A DNA stretch of 64,000 nucleotides from NCBI RefSeq assembly GCF_006538345.1, contig NZ_BJKL01000007.1, positions 233,485 to 297,484 of the forward strand. The letters are read 5' to 3'. Shown piece by piece: positions 39,474-50,569 of the stretch. A model generated the notes under the pieces. That model was not told the origin of the DNA. It was given only the letters and a program-made list of their open reading frames with translations, and made no database searches. The translations under genes and the position numbers were made by a program. Origin of the DNA: Alteromonas sp. KUL49. Lineage in GTDB: Bacteria > Pseudomonadota > Gammaproteobacteria > Enterobacterales > Alteromonadaceae. Position 1 is the stretch's first letter. Each line of letters starts with the position of its first letter.

Positions 39474-39937
39474 GTCACGGTTTTGACGTACATAAGTTTG
39501 GTGGCGAGGGACCTATCACTATCGGTGGTGTAAAAATAGAGTACGATCAAGGACTACTCGCACACTCTGACGGTGATGTGCTACTACACGCCCTGTGTGA
39601 TGCTTTGCTTGGCGCTGCCGCTTTGGGCGATATTGGTAAGCACTTTCCTGATACTGATGATGAGTACGCTGGCGTAGACAGTCGTGTGTTGCTACGTCAC
39701 GTGATCAAAGTGATTGGCGAGCAAGGTTATGTGGTGGGTAATGCCGACATGACCATAGTAGCCCAAGCGCCCAAGATGGCGCCGCACATACAAGCCATGC
39801 GTGAAACCATCGCGCAAGACTGCAACTGTGCTCTAGACGACATAAACGTTAAAGCCACCACCACTGAGAAGCTTGGCTATACGGGTCGAAAAGAAGGTAT
39901 TGCCGCTCACGCCGTTGTACTATTGGCACGCTCATGA
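39464..39937 (+). CDS. ispF: 2-C-methyl-D-erythritol 2,4-cyclodiphosphate synthase
   Basis: 157 residues. Fifth MEP step, cyclising CDP-ME 2-phosphate to MEcPP. The zinc-binding N-terminus [11 protein letters not shown] and [25 protein letters not shown] are intact, as is [23 protein letters not shown]. It overlaps ispD by 10 bp and truD by 4 bp. Confidence 0.97.
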   Translation: MRIGHGFDVHKFGGEGPITIGGVKIEYDQGLLAHSDGDVLLHALCDALLGAAALGDIGKHFPDTDDEYAGVDSRVLLRHVIKVIGEQGYVVGNADMTIVAQAPKMAPHIQAMRETIAQDCNCALDDINVKATTTEKLGYTGRKEGIAAHAVVLLARS

Positions 39938-41007
39938 ATCAGTTAGACACTCAACATTGGCCGTTTTACTATGGCAAACCTAGCGCCTCGGGCGTATTTA
40001 AAACCTACCCAGACGACTTTCAAGTCATTGAAGACTTAGGCTACGAGCCCAGTGGTGAAGGTGAGCACCAATTCATTTGGGTTGAAAAGACCAACAATAA
40101 CACTGCTTACGTTGCAGAACAGATCGCTCGGTTTGTAAAGCTTCCGCTGCGACAAATCACTTATGCGGGTAGGAAAGACAAGTACGCCAAAACTCAACAA
40201 TGGTTCGGTATTCATGCCCCAGGAAAGCCAGACTTTGACTTTTCTAATTTCGACCTAGAAGGGGTTAAGGTACTTGCTCAGTATCGTCATCACAAAAAGC
40301 TTCGAACAGGGCAACTCAAAGGAAACCGCTTCATCATTACCTTGCGAGATGTGGTTGCTATTGATGAGGTCACATCTCGACTCTCTCATATTGGCCAACG
40401 GGGTGTACCCAATTACTATGGCGAACAACGTTTTGGTGTGATGCGTATCAACGACCAGGGCGAGGTACAGCGCGGTGGTAATCTGTTAATGGCTGAGCGC
40501 ATGGTGAACGGTGAAACTATACGTCATCGCAACAAGCGTTCCATGGCACTCTCGGCGTTGCGTAGTTGGTTGTTTAACGAAGTTGTCGCTGCCCGTATTA
40601 ATCAAGGTCATTTTGACAGTGTTCTGGATGGCGACGCACTATCGCTTACCGGTTCAAATAGTTTTTACATACAAACCCCAGAAGCCAGTGACAGTCAGGC
40701 GCGCTTCGACGCCCAAGACATCAGCCCTACGGCGCCTTTATGGGGCAAAGGAGCGCTGCCGAGTCAGGGAGACGCCCAAGGGTTTGAAACCAAAATTACT
40801 GAGCAACACGCTGAAGTCACCGAGTTTTTAGCCAAGTCAGGTTTTGAACAAGAGCGCAGAGCTATCAAGATTTGGCCACAACAACTTGAATGGACCTCTG
40901 ATGGTGATACATTAACCATAAGCTTTTCATTACCCAGCGGTTGCTTTGCCACTTCGGTACTGAGGGAGTGTATCGAAACGTTGTCGCCCACTACGCACAC
41001 AGAATAA
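39934..41007 (+). CDS. truD: tRNA pseudouridine(13) synthase TruD
   Basis: 357 residues. Makes pseudouridine 13 in tRNA. The TruD catalytic region is [15 protein letters not shown] (catalytic Asp), preceded by [14 protein letters not shown] and followed by [11 protein letters not shown] and the insertion-domain signature [12 protein letters not shown]. It overlaps ispF (ATGA). In enterics surE follows; here pcm begins 21 bp later. Confidence 0.96.
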   Translation: MNQLDTQHWPFYYGKPSASGVFKTYPDDFQVIEDLGYEPSGEGEHQFIWVEKTNNNTAYVAEQIARFVKLPLRQITYAGRKDKYAKTQQWFGIHAPGKPDFDFSNFDLEGVKVLAQYRHHKKLRTGQLKGNRFIITLRDVVAIDEVTSRLSHIGQRGVPNYYGEQRFGVMRINDQGEVQRGGNLLMAERMVNGETIRHRNKRSMALSALRSWLFNEVVAARINQGHFDSVLDGDALSLTGSNSFYIQTPEASDSQARFDAQDISPTAPLWGKGALPSQGDAQGFETKITEQHAEVTEFLAKSGFEQERRAIKIWPQQLEWTSDGDTLTISFSLPSGCFATSVLRECIETLSPTTHTE

Positions 41008-41028
41008 TAAAGGAAGACACACACCATT

Positions 41029-41664
41029 ATGAGAGTTTCAAGAAAAGGAGATGCATTAGCAGAGCTGCTCTACAACGAGGGAGTTCGCTCTCAGAAGGTA
41101 TTAAACGCCGTTGCGGGTACGCCCAGAGAAGTTTTTTTACCTGAAACACTGAAGCATCAAGCCTATTTAAATACGGCCTTACCCATAGGTCAGGGGCAAA
41201 CGATTTCACAGCCCTATATCGTAGCGAAAATGACCGAATTATTGCTCGATAGTCCTACGCCTCCCAAAAATGTGTTGGAAATAGGCACTGGTTCGGGTTA
41301 CCAAACGGCAATTTTGGCGCAGCTTTTCTCTTATGTGTATTCCGTTGAACGAATTAAGTCGTTGCAGTTTCAAGCAAAACGGCGAATGAATCAGCTTGAC
41401 CTTCACAATATTGCCATGAAACATGGCGATGGCTGGAAAGGTTGGCCTTCAAAGGGACCATTTGACGCCATAATAGTTACCGCAGCGGCAAGCAGTTTAC
41501 CGCAAGATCTTTGTGATCAACTGAAAGAAGGTGGTAGATTAATCATTCCAGTGGGTGACGACCAACAGTCATTACTGTGTATCGATAGGATCGAAGGGGA
41601 ACTTAAAACCACAACAGTTGAGGCTGTGCGGTTTGTACCTCTGGTTGCAGGAGAGCTACTTTGA
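41029..41664 (+). CDS. pcm: Protein-L-isoaspartate O-methyltransferase
   Basis: 211 residues. Repairs isoaspartyl residues in aged proteins using S-adenosylmethionine. [22 protein letters not shown] and the SAM-binding motif [14 protein letters not shown] are intact, with [14 protein letters not shown] and the C-terminal [10 protein letters not shown]. The length is close to the 208 residues of E. coli. The stop overlaps the start of the next gene. Confidence 0.96.
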   Translation: MRVSRKGDALAELLYNEGVRSQKVLNAVAGTPREVFLPETLKHQAYLNTALPIGQGQTISQPYIVAKMTELLLDSPTPPKNVLEIGTGSGYQTAILAQLFSYVYSVERIKSLQFQAKRRMNQLDLHNIAMKHGDGWKGWPSKGPFDAIIVTAAASSLPQDLCDQLKEGGRLIIPVGDDQQSLLCIDRIEGELKTTTVEAVRFVPLVAGELL

Positions 41665-42239
41665 AAATTTTTGAGCCGTGTTATGACCTCGCTATTCGTT
41701 GGTCAAAGCACCCACACGCAAGTAAATACTTAGGCGGTCTGAGCTTTGCTGAGTCTGTGTTTTTTCCTATTCCGCCAGATGTCATGCTCGCCCCAATGTC
41801 GTTATCTCAACCTAACCGGGCATTCACTTTTGCGCTAATCACCACCATAGCGTCTATCGTTGGAGGAATTGCTGGTTACTTGCTAGGGTATTTTGCCTTT
41901 GATGCTTGGCTAGCGCCCGTTATAGAAAGCTGGGGATATACTCACAAAATCGAGACTGCCATGCAGTGGTTCGAAGCATATGGTGTCTGGATTGTATTTT
42001 TAGCTGGCTTCTCACCCATTCCCTACAAAATATTTACCGTAAGTGCTGGCTTTCTGCAAATGGCATTTCTGCCTTTTCTCATTGCTTCGGCCATTGGTAG
42101 GGGGGCTCGCTTTTTTCTCGTTGCCAGCTTGATGCGATGGGGCGGGGCACCAATGGAAGCCAAGCTAAGACAATATGTTGAAGCGCTAGGCTGGATAGTG
42201 GTTGCACTGGCTGTTATTGCCTACTTATTACTGAAATAA
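41661..42239 (+). CDS. yqaA: YqaA-type VTT/DedA-superfamily membrane protein
   Basis: 192-residue inner-membrane protein with the VTT/SNARE-associated fold: the re-entrant motif is in [19 protein letters not shown], the [12 protein letters not shown] region follows, and [20 protein letters not shown] is the second conserved segment. DedA-like proteins have been linked to lipid flipping; the YqaA role is unproven. The start is TTG 41661, overlapping the pcm stop. Confidence 0.88.
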   Translation: MKIFEPCYDLAIRWSKHPHASKYLGGLSFAESVFFPIPPDVMLAPMSLSQPNRAFTFALITTIASIVGGIAGYLLGYFAFDAWLAPVIESWGYTHKIETAMQWFEAYGVWIVFLAGFSPIPYKIFTVSAGFLQMAFLPFLIASAIGRGARFFLVASLMRWGGAPMEAKLRQYVEALGWIVVALAVIAYLLLK

Positions 42240-42240
42240 C

Positions 42241-43176
42241 ATGTCTACATACAATTGGCTAGGATGCACAGTTGTTATCACCTCGGCGCTGCTAGTAGGT
42301 TGTGGTGCGCGCACCACTCCTGCTCCTATTGTATTGTTAAACAGTCAACCATCAGAAGAGACGGGCGGGTACACAGACACCACCTATACCGTTAAGCCCG
42401 GAGATACGCTTTTCGGTATTGCTTGGTACACGGGTAATGACTATCGAGATATCGCTCAATACAATAATCTTGCCGAGCCCTATCGTATATTCCCCGGACA
42501 ATCGTTGCGTTTAACACCTCCAGCTGCTCAGAAACCCGCGCCAACAGCGGTGAGAGTCACAAGCGCACCAGCACCTCGCCCATCAGTTCCCACCGTGGTT
42601 TCTACGGGCAATGAAGTCACATCAGTCACACCGACACAAGATACAGGTCTGACCACAACAAATACCGCCCAAAGAGTGATTGACCAACCACAATCACATG
42701 GGTATGGTGAAAGTGAAAATCTTGTTAATAAACATGAAAGTAAATGTGACAAAAACTCGTCATCGAACGTCAATAATGCGTCGCAGAACGGGTTCCCAGA
42801 CAAGGTTTCATGTTGGGTGTGGCCAGCAGTTGGTGAAATAGTCGAAACCTTCGATATCGCTGAGTCTGGCAACAAAGGTGTTGATATTGCAGGGCCATTG
42901 GGGAGTGACGTAGTTGCTGCTGCTGATGGCAAAGTCGTTTATTCAGGTAGCGCGCTTCGGGGTTATGGCAATCTCGTGATTATTAAGCACACAGAATCTT
43001 TTCTAAGTGCTTATGCGTATAACAATTCAATACTGGTAAACGAACGAGACTGGGTGGTTGCCGGTCAAAAAATCGCAACCATGGGCAGTAGCGGAACAGA
43101 CTCGGTCAGACTTCATTTTGAAGTGAGGTATAGGGGAAAATCTTTGGACCCACTTAAATACCTACCGAAGCAATAA
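42241..43176 (+). CDS. nlpD: Murein hydrolase activator NlpD
   Basis: 311-residue outer-membrane lipoprotein. Lipobox LLVGC (Cys about 21), LysM domain (about 47-92, YTVKPGDTLFGIAWYTGNDY ... PGQSLRL), a low-complexity Pro/Thr/Ser linker, and a degenerate M23/LytM domain (about 190-311). The zinc-ligand positions are changed (GVDIAG, LHFEVR), as expected for an amidase activator rather than an active peptidase. It lies one base after yqaA and just before rpoS; in E. coli the main rpoS promoter is inside nlpD. Confidence 0.92.
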   Translation: MSTYNWLGCTVVITSALLVGCGARTTPAPIVLLNSQPSEETGGYTDTTYTVKPGDTLFGIAWYTGNDYRDIAQYNNLAEPYRIFPGQSLRLTPPAAQKPAPTAVRVTSAPAPRPSVPTVVSTGNEVTSVTPTQDTGLTTTNTAQRVIDQPQSHGYGESENLVNKHESKCDKNSSSNVNNASQNGFPDKVSCWVWPAVGEIVETFDIAESGNKGVDIAGPLGSDVVAAADGKVVYSGSALRGYGNLVIIKHTESFLSAYAYNNSILVNERDWVVAGQKIATMGSSGTDSVRLHFEVRYRGKSLDPLKYLPKQ

Positions 43177-43258
43177 TTTATAATAACAATAAATAAGCAT
43201 AAAAATATTTCTAAAGGAGAAACATCATAAGGTAACCTTTGAAGCAGGAGATTCAGTT

Positions 43259-44248
43259 ATGAGCCAAAAAACTAAAGCTGAGATCGAAACGAAAACACTA
43301 GACGAATTAGACATCATGGAAGCCTCGGTAAAAGCTGAGGAAATAGCAGCAGATGCACTAGATAGTGAAAACGACGATGCCGTTATTAGTCAGGAAGACC
43401 TACCCAAAAACCTAGATGCCACCCAGCTATACTTGGGCGAAATCGGTTTTTCACCACTACTTACCGCCGAGGAAGAAGTGTATTTTGCTAGACGTGCGTT
43501 GAAAGGTTGCGAAGCCTCTCGCAAACGCATGATAGTTAGCAACTTGCGCTTAGTTGTAAAAATTGCGCGGCGCTACAACAACCGTGGCTTAGCCCTTCTT
43601 GATTTAATAGAAGAAGGAAATTTAGGCCTTATCCGAGCTGTTGAAAAATTTGACCCAGAACGAGGTTTCCGTTTTTCAACCTATGCCACATGGTGGATCC
43701 GTCAAACCATTGAACGCGCCATCATGAATCAAACCCGTACTATTCGCTTACCAATACACGTGGTTAAAGAATTAAATGTGTACTTGCGTGCGTCTAGAGA
43801 ATTGTCTCAAAAGCTTGACCATGAGCCTACCGCAGAAGAGATTGCGTCGGCACTCGACAAGCCAGTTGAAGACGTATCGAAAATGCTACGCCTAAACGAG
43901 CGTATTACCTCGGTAGATACTCCTATCGGTGGTGAGAACGACAAGGCACTGCTTGATATTATTGCTGATGAAAAAGAATCGGGTCCAGAAGGTAACATTC
44001 AAGATTCTGACATCAAGTCCAATATCGTAAACTGGCTACAAGACCTCAACCCAAAACAACGTGAAGTACTTGCTCGTCGTTTCGGTTTGATGGGATACGA
44101 GCCGTCGACCCTTGAAGATGTGGGCGCTGAAATTGGGTTAACCCGAGAGCGTGTACGTCAAATTCAAGTGGAAGCGTTGCGCAGATTGAGAGATATGCTG
44201 GGCCATCAAGGTCTTTCATTAGAGAATCTGTTTGACCAAATGGGCTAG
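43259..44248 (+). CDS. rpoS: RNA polymerase sigma factor RpoS
   Basis: 329-residue stationary-phase and general-stress sigma factor. Region 1.2 ([21 protein letters not shown]), region 2 with [21 protein letters not shown] (about 139-159), region 3 and the region 4.2 helix-turn-helix ([20 protein letters not shown]). The sigma-S residues in region 2.3-2.4 and the length match RpoS rather than RpoD. An AGGAG precedes the ATG, and a strong terminator follows. Confidence 0.97.
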   Translation: MSQKTKAEIETKTLDELDIMEASVKAEEIAADALDSENDDAVISQEDLPKNLDATQLYLGEIGFSPLLTAEEEVYFARRALKGCEASRKRMIVSNLRLVVKIARRYNNRGLALLDLIEEGNLGLIRAVEKFDPERGFRFSTYATWWIRQTIERAIMNQTRTIRLPIHVVKELNVYLRASRELSQKLDHEPTAEEIASALDKPVEDVSKMLRLNERITSVDTPIGGENDKALLDIIADEKESGPEGNIQDSDIKSNIVNWLQDLNPKQREVLARRFGLMGYEPSTLEDVGAEIGLTRERVRQIQVEALRRLRDMLGHQGLSLENLFDQMG

Positions 44249-44267
44249 CGTTTAAACGTTGCTAACA

Positions 44268-44295
44268 AAGGCGTGCTACCAGCACGCCTTTTTTT
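44268..44295 (+). terminator. Rho-independent terminator of rpoS
   Basis: A perfect 10 bp stem (AAGGCGTGCT / AGCACGCCTT), a 3-base loop and a run of seven T residues counting the stem end. The right arm touches the 3' end of the convergent folA gene. Confidence 0.93.
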
Positions 44296-44791
44296 ATGCT
44301 CGTGTTAACGTAACAAAACGATAATTGTGAGGGTTTTTGTCGTCTGCAGAGAATGATTGAGTCTCTGATTCAGTCCAACTATGTACCGAATAGTCTGGAA
44401 ATTGAGTGTCACCACTCACCTCTAGGTCTATATGGGTTAAATACAGCATCTCGGCTTGAGGAAGAAAAATCTGATAAATCGTACCACCGCCAATAATCAT
44501 TACTTCTTGGTCTTTCTCTACTAACGTAGTGGCAAGATCCATCGCTGCCTCTGGTGAGCTTACTACAGATGCATCAGGCAAAGTGTACTCAGTGTTTGAG
44601 GTGATAACGATGTTTGGTCTACCAGGCAGTGCTCGTCCTATTGACTCGTAAGTCTTACGGCCCATGATCACTGGTTTACCCATAGTCACTTGTTTGAAGT
44701 GCTTAAGATCAGCAGGAAGATGCCAAGGCATATCGTTGTCAGCACCAATAATACGGTTATTCGCCATTGCGGCTATCATGGCAATTTTCAT
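44294..44791 (-). CDS. folA: Dihydrofolate reductase
   Basis: 165 residues (159 in E. coli). NADPH-dependent reduction of dihydrofolate to tetrahydrofolate; it works with ThyA, encoded elsewhere in this window. Family motifs: GADNDMPWHLPADLKHFK with the catalytic acidic residue, MGRKTYESIGRALPGRPNIV and EVMIIGGGTIYQIFLP. The gene is convergent with rpoS. Confidence 0.96.
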   Translation of the reverse strand: MKIAMIAAMANNRIIGADNDMPWHLPADLKHFKQVTMGKPVIMGRKTYESIGRALPGRPNIVITSNTEYTLPDASVVSSPEAAMDLATTLVEKDQEVMIIGGGTIYQIFLPQAEMLYLTHIDLEVSGDTQFPDYSVHSWTESETQSFSADDKNPHNYRFVTLTRA

Positions 44792-44889
44792 TCTTACCTA
44801 TCGCGGTTAAAAAAGTTGACCTCATGATACATGAATGCAGTGATAACGTCTGTGGATTTACCCATTTCTCACTATGTACCCAAAATTAA

Positions 44890-44917
44890 AAAAACGCGAC
44901 TCTTTGGCCGCGTTTTT
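44890..44917 (-). terminator. Rho-independent terminator of obg
   Basis: An inverted repeat AAAAACGCG / CGCGTTTTT with a 10-base loop. Read on the minus strand it ends in a T-run, and it lies 23 bp after the obg stop. Confidence 0.8.
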
Positions 44918-44939
44918 CAATAACATGGTATGTAATAGA

Positions 44940-46106
<1,167 letters not shown>

Positions 46107-46166
46107 TTATCACTCCGGGCGAATTGCCTTGGTATTAGTGCGTTGTGGAACCTATAAGTCTATACC

Positions 46167-46224
46167 AATTCCAGCAGTATCGCCTGCAACGCAGACAACA
46201 ATGATGTACTAGTGCGCTGGAATT
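46167..46224. repeat. Inverted repeat between obg and rpmA
   Basis: Arms AATTCCAGC (46167-46175) and GCTGGAATT (46216-46224) are perfect complements 40 bp apart in the 200 bp gap between rpmA and obg. The left arm lies in TATACCAATTCCAG, a motif I associate with intergenic repeats of Alteromonadales. A REP/MITE-like remnant is possible. Confidence 0.35.
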
Positions 46225-46249
46225 TTAAAACTGTCTCACTTTACAAACA

Positions 46250-46275
46250 AAAAACCCCGCAAGCGCGGGGTTTTT
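46250..46275 (-). terminator. Rho-independent terminator after rpmA
   Basis: Stem AAAAACCCCGC / GCGGGGTTTTT with a 4-base loop; on the minus strand the stem is followed by further T residues. It lies about 33 bp after the rpmA stop and would separate rplU-rpmA from obg, at least partly. Confidence 0.88.
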
Positions 46276-46307
46276 CTTAAGCCTGTTCGGCGTAAGCAAT
46301 AATGCGC

Positions 46308-46565
46308 TTACTCAGCAACAATGCTCACGAACTTACGGTTTTTCGGTCCTTTAACTTCGAACTGTACTTTGCCGTCTTTCAATGCGAACAATGTGTGGTC
46401 TTTGCCGATACCCATGTTGTCACCAGCGTGGAAACGCGTACCACGTTGACGAACAATGATGTTACCCGCTAATACAGATTCACCACCGAAGCGCTTAACA
46501 CCTAGGCGTTTACTTTCTGAATCACGACCGTTTTTGGTACTACCACCAGCCTTTTTATGTGCCAT
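46308..46565 (-). CDS. rpmA: 50S ribosomal protein L27
   Basis: 85 residues, the standard L27 length. The N-terminus [20 protein letters not shown] reaches the peptidyl-transferase centre; [17 protein letters not shown] and the [14 protein letters not shown] segments follow. It begins 15 bp after rplU. Confidence 0.98.
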   Translation of the reverse strand: MAHKKAGGSTKNGRDSESKRLGVKRFGGESVLAGNIIVRQRGTRFHAGDNMGIGKDHTLFALKDGKVQFEVKGPKNRKFVSIVAE

Positions 46566-46580
46566 TAGTTCGTGCTCCTA

Positions 46581-46892
46581 TTATGCGTTGATACCAGTGA
46601 TTTTCACTTCTGTGAACCACTGACGGTGACCCGCTTGCTTACGAGAGTGCTTACGACGACGGAACTTAACGATTTTTACTTTATCGCCACGACCGTGTGT
46701 AACAACCTCAGCTGTCACTTTACCACCAGCAACTACTGGTGTACCGATTTTTACATCGTCACCGTTGCTTACCATTAAAACTTTGTCAAATTCAACCGTT
46801 TCACCTGGGGCTACTTCGATTTTTTCAAGACGAACGGTTTGGCCTTCGGCCACACGGTGTTGTTTACCGCCACTTTGGAAAACCGCGTACAT
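46581..46892 (-). CDS. rplU: 50S ribosomal protein L21
   Basis: 103 residues, the same length as E. coli L21. [18 protein letters not shown] at the N-terminus and [19 protein letters not shown] near the C-terminus are diagnostic. First gene of rplU-rpmA, with its promoter in the region shared with ispB. Confidence 0.98.
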   Translation of the reverse strand: MYAVFQSGGKQHRVAEGQTVRLEKIEVAPGETVEFDKVLMVSNGDDVKIGTPVVAGGKVTAEVVTHGRGDKVKIVKFRRRKHSRKQAGHRQWFTEVKITGINA

Positions 46893-47254
46893 AGTTAACT
46901 CCGCTCTGCGTCACTGACGCTTCAATTCAAAAAACAGGGCGCGAATTGTACGTGATACATCTTTGGATCACAACCCCAATACAGACAAAAATCGATTATT
47001 TTTCCAACATTGCGCAAAATTCTTTTTAAAGGCGAACGTTGTAGCAATTTGGACCATAATTTTTTCGCTATTTTAACTAATTACAGAAGGACTTTGTACA
47101 ATTAGATGAACAGAATAAGGATAAAAGACCCACTTATAGTATTTACGAGGCATTTCAACCAATTCAGTCAACAAATAGGGTGGATAGTCAATCGCTTTAA
47201 GGTACAATCTAGCCCCATTATTGCCGAGTACTATAACGAAGAATTTCAGCACAC
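46893..47254. promoter_or_regulatory. Divergent intergenic region rplU / ispB
   Basis: 362 bp with no supported gene. Near rplU there is a short dyad GCGTCA-CT-TGACGC-like element in the L21 leader, and the central part is AT-rich. A 71-codon frame starting at 47106 overlaps the ispB N-terminus and has no family resemblance, so it was not called. Confidence 0.45.
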
Positions 47255-48235
47255 ATGCCTATGGATATTGAAAAAATCCGCGCGATGGCCAGCGATGACA
47301 TGCAGGCCGTTAACCAACTGATTCAGCAACAAGTAGAATCCGACGTATCACTGATTAATCAGCTTGGCTTTTACATTGTGAACAGTGGCGGTAAGAGGTT
47401 ACGTCCACTACTTACGGTGCTTAGCGCACGTGCGATGGGCATTGAAAATACAGACCACCACACCTTAGCCGCAATTATCGAGTTTATTCACACTGCAACT
47501 TTGCTTCATGATGATGTAGTAGATGAATCTACACTTCGCCGTGGCCAAGAGACCGCAAATGCCATTTTTGGTAATCAAGCTTCGGTATTGGTGGGTGACT
47601 TTTTGTATACCCGCTCATTCCAGATGATGGTAAGCCTTAAGCGTATGCGAGTGATGGATATCCTTTCTCAAGCGACCAACCAAATTGCCGAGGGTGAAGT
47701 ACTTCAGCTGATGAATTGTAACGATGCGTCAACCACTGAGCAGCGCTACTTTGACGTTATTTATGGTAAAACGGCGCGTTTGTTCGAAGCAGCCACACAA
47801 CTTTCTGCGGTACTTACAGACCAGCCCCAAGCCGTAGAAACAGCGATGCAAGATTATGGCAAGCACTTAGGTACTGCGTTTCAGCTAGCCGACGACATCT
47901 TAGACTATATGGCTGATAGCGAAGAGATGGGTAAGAATGCCGGGGATGACTTGGCAGAAGGTAAGCCCACCCTCCCCCTACTGTACGCTATGTGGAATGC
48001 CAAAAATGACGATGATCGACAATTAATACAAGACGCCATTGAGCAAGGTAACGGTTTACCTCATTTGTCGAAAATACAGCAAATTATGCAAGACACCGGT
48101 GCATTGGAATACACCACCGCCTGTGCACACAAAGAAGTTCAGAAAGCAGTAGATGCGCTAGCTATTGTTCCTGACTCGCCATTCAAAGAGGCCTTAGCTT
48201 CTCTTGCGCACCTGTCTGTGGCTCGAACAAGCTAA
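47255..48235 (+). CDS. ispB: Octaprenyl diphosphate synthase
   Basis: 326-residue trans-polyprenyl diphosphate synthase supplying the ubiquinone/menaquinone side chain. The first aspartate-rich motif is in LLHDDVVDES (about 85-89), the second in LADDILDYM (about 213-217); GGKRLRPLL and the EGEVLQL segment are conserved. Chain length is assumed from the ispB position opposite rplU. An alternative ATG lies two codons in. Confidence 0.93.
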   Translation: MPMDIEKIRAMASDDMQAVNQLIQQQVESDVSLINQLGFYIVNSGGKRLRPLLTVLSARAMGIENTDHHTLAAIIEFIHTATLLHDDVVDESTLRRGQETANAIFGNQASVLVGDFLYTRSFQMMVSLKRMRVMDILSQATNQIAEGEVLQLMNCNDASTTEQRYFDVIYGKTARLFEAATQLSAVLTDQPQAVETAMQDYGKHLGTAFQLADDILDYMADSEEMGKNAGDDLAEGKPTLPLLYAMWNAKNDDDRQLIQDAIEQGNGLPHLSKIQQIMQDTGALEYTTACAHKEVQKAVDALAIVPDSPFKEALASLAHLSVARTS

Positions 48236-48269
48236 AAAACACCTTCAGGTGAAATCTCTAATAGGTAAT

Positions 48270-48352
48270 GATGGACTTTTTATCGCACGCCAGTGCCATC
48301 CATGGGGCTCAGCTTCGACATGCATGCCTCAGATGGCTATAAAAAGTCCATC
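48270..48352. repeat. 83 bp palindromic element between convergent ispB and the ZIP transporter gene
   Basis: Terminal arms GATGGACTTTTTAT (48270-48283) and ATAAAAAGTCCATC (48339-48352) are perfect 14 bp inverted repeats. Inner arms GCCATC (48295-48300) and GATGGC (48332-48337) are also complementary, so the whole can fold into one long hairpin. It lies between convergent stops, where REP- or MITE-like elements gather. No ORF inside. Confidence 0.7.
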
Positions 48353-48427
48353 GTCCCTCTTTAGATCGTTATAAAGACTGTTTCCCTGACTGACGTTATC
48401 TGACCTAAAATAACTCAAGTGCTATTG

Positions 48428-49144
48428 CTAATGCCCCTCTAGTAAAAATCCCACCATGCCCAATGCAAACCCCAAAATAGCTCCCAAGGTGGGTAGCCAG
48501 TGTTTTCTCATAGGCACTTGAGGGGCTATGTCTTGAAATACCGAGTAAAGAATACCTCCACCAGCAAAGAGCATGATGCTGCTAAGCAGCACCGGATAAT
48601 CATCGAGTACCCAAAAACCAATCAAGGTCATCAAAGGGCCAAGTAGTGCCATTGCAGTAAAAATCAGGAGTAAACGTACTTTTTTGCGTTTGGTATTGGG
48701 TGCCATTTCTCTGAAAGCGTTAAACCCTTCGGGTAGATTTTGCAAACCAATTAACCCGCCAAGTAAGAGAGTGCTCCCGCCTGTGGCCGCTGCGGCACCA
48801 AGCGCTAAAGATTCTGGGATAAAATCGGTGAGCATGGCGGCAAGCTGGCTTGCCTTAGACTTACTGCGAGCAAAGAATATATCTAACCCCATAAACCCAA
48901 TAGCACCGGCAATAAAACAGCCTATACCTGCGAAGGTAGGTAAACCTTCTAGACCTTGGGGCACAAGGACCAAGGCTACGGCAGACACAAGTGCGCCGGC
49001 TCCCAACGCCAAAATGCCATGGCGAAGCTCTTTGGCAAGCCATCTGGGTTGAATACCGTGAATAGTAGAAATGAGTGCGCCAAGGGGCATCGCCAAGCCC
49101 GCGAGTAATGCAATAATGAGTACATCATTCAGTGAGCTAGGCAT
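48428..49144 (-). CDS. ZIP-family metal transporter
   Basis: 238-residue inner-membrane protein with about eight helices. The ZIP metal-binding helices are recognisable as DFIPESLALGAA and GLQNLPEGFNAF, both with the Pro-Glu core, although the histidines of zinc-specific members (HNxPEG, HExPHE) are replaced by Asp and Gln/Asn. Metal specificity is therefore open. The gene starts 15 bp after pepQ and is likely cotranscribed. Confidence 0.78.
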   Translation of the reverse strand: MPSSLNDVLIIALLAGLAMPLGALISTIHGIQPRWLAKELRHGILALGAGALVSAVALVLVPQGLEGLPTFAGIGCFIAGAIGFMGLDIFFARSKSKASQLAAMLTDFIPESLALGAAAATGGSTLLLGGLIGLQNLPEGFNAFREMAPNTKRKKVRLLLIFTAMALLGPLMTLIGFWVLDDYPVLLSSIMLFAGGGILYSVFQDIAPQVPMRKHWLPTLGAILGFALGMVGFLLEGH

Positions 49145-49159
49145 GCTTTTTCCTTGAGA

Positions 49160-50506
<1,347 letters not shown>

Positions 50507-50569
50507 CTAAAAGGCAGTGCACTTTTTTTAATAGTATGGCGTGAGTGTATCACGTTGCCTCGGTGAAAT

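Noticed and set aside
47106..47321. 71-codon ORF ahead of ispB
   Set aside because: Overlaps the ispB N-terminus in another frame and lacks coding character.
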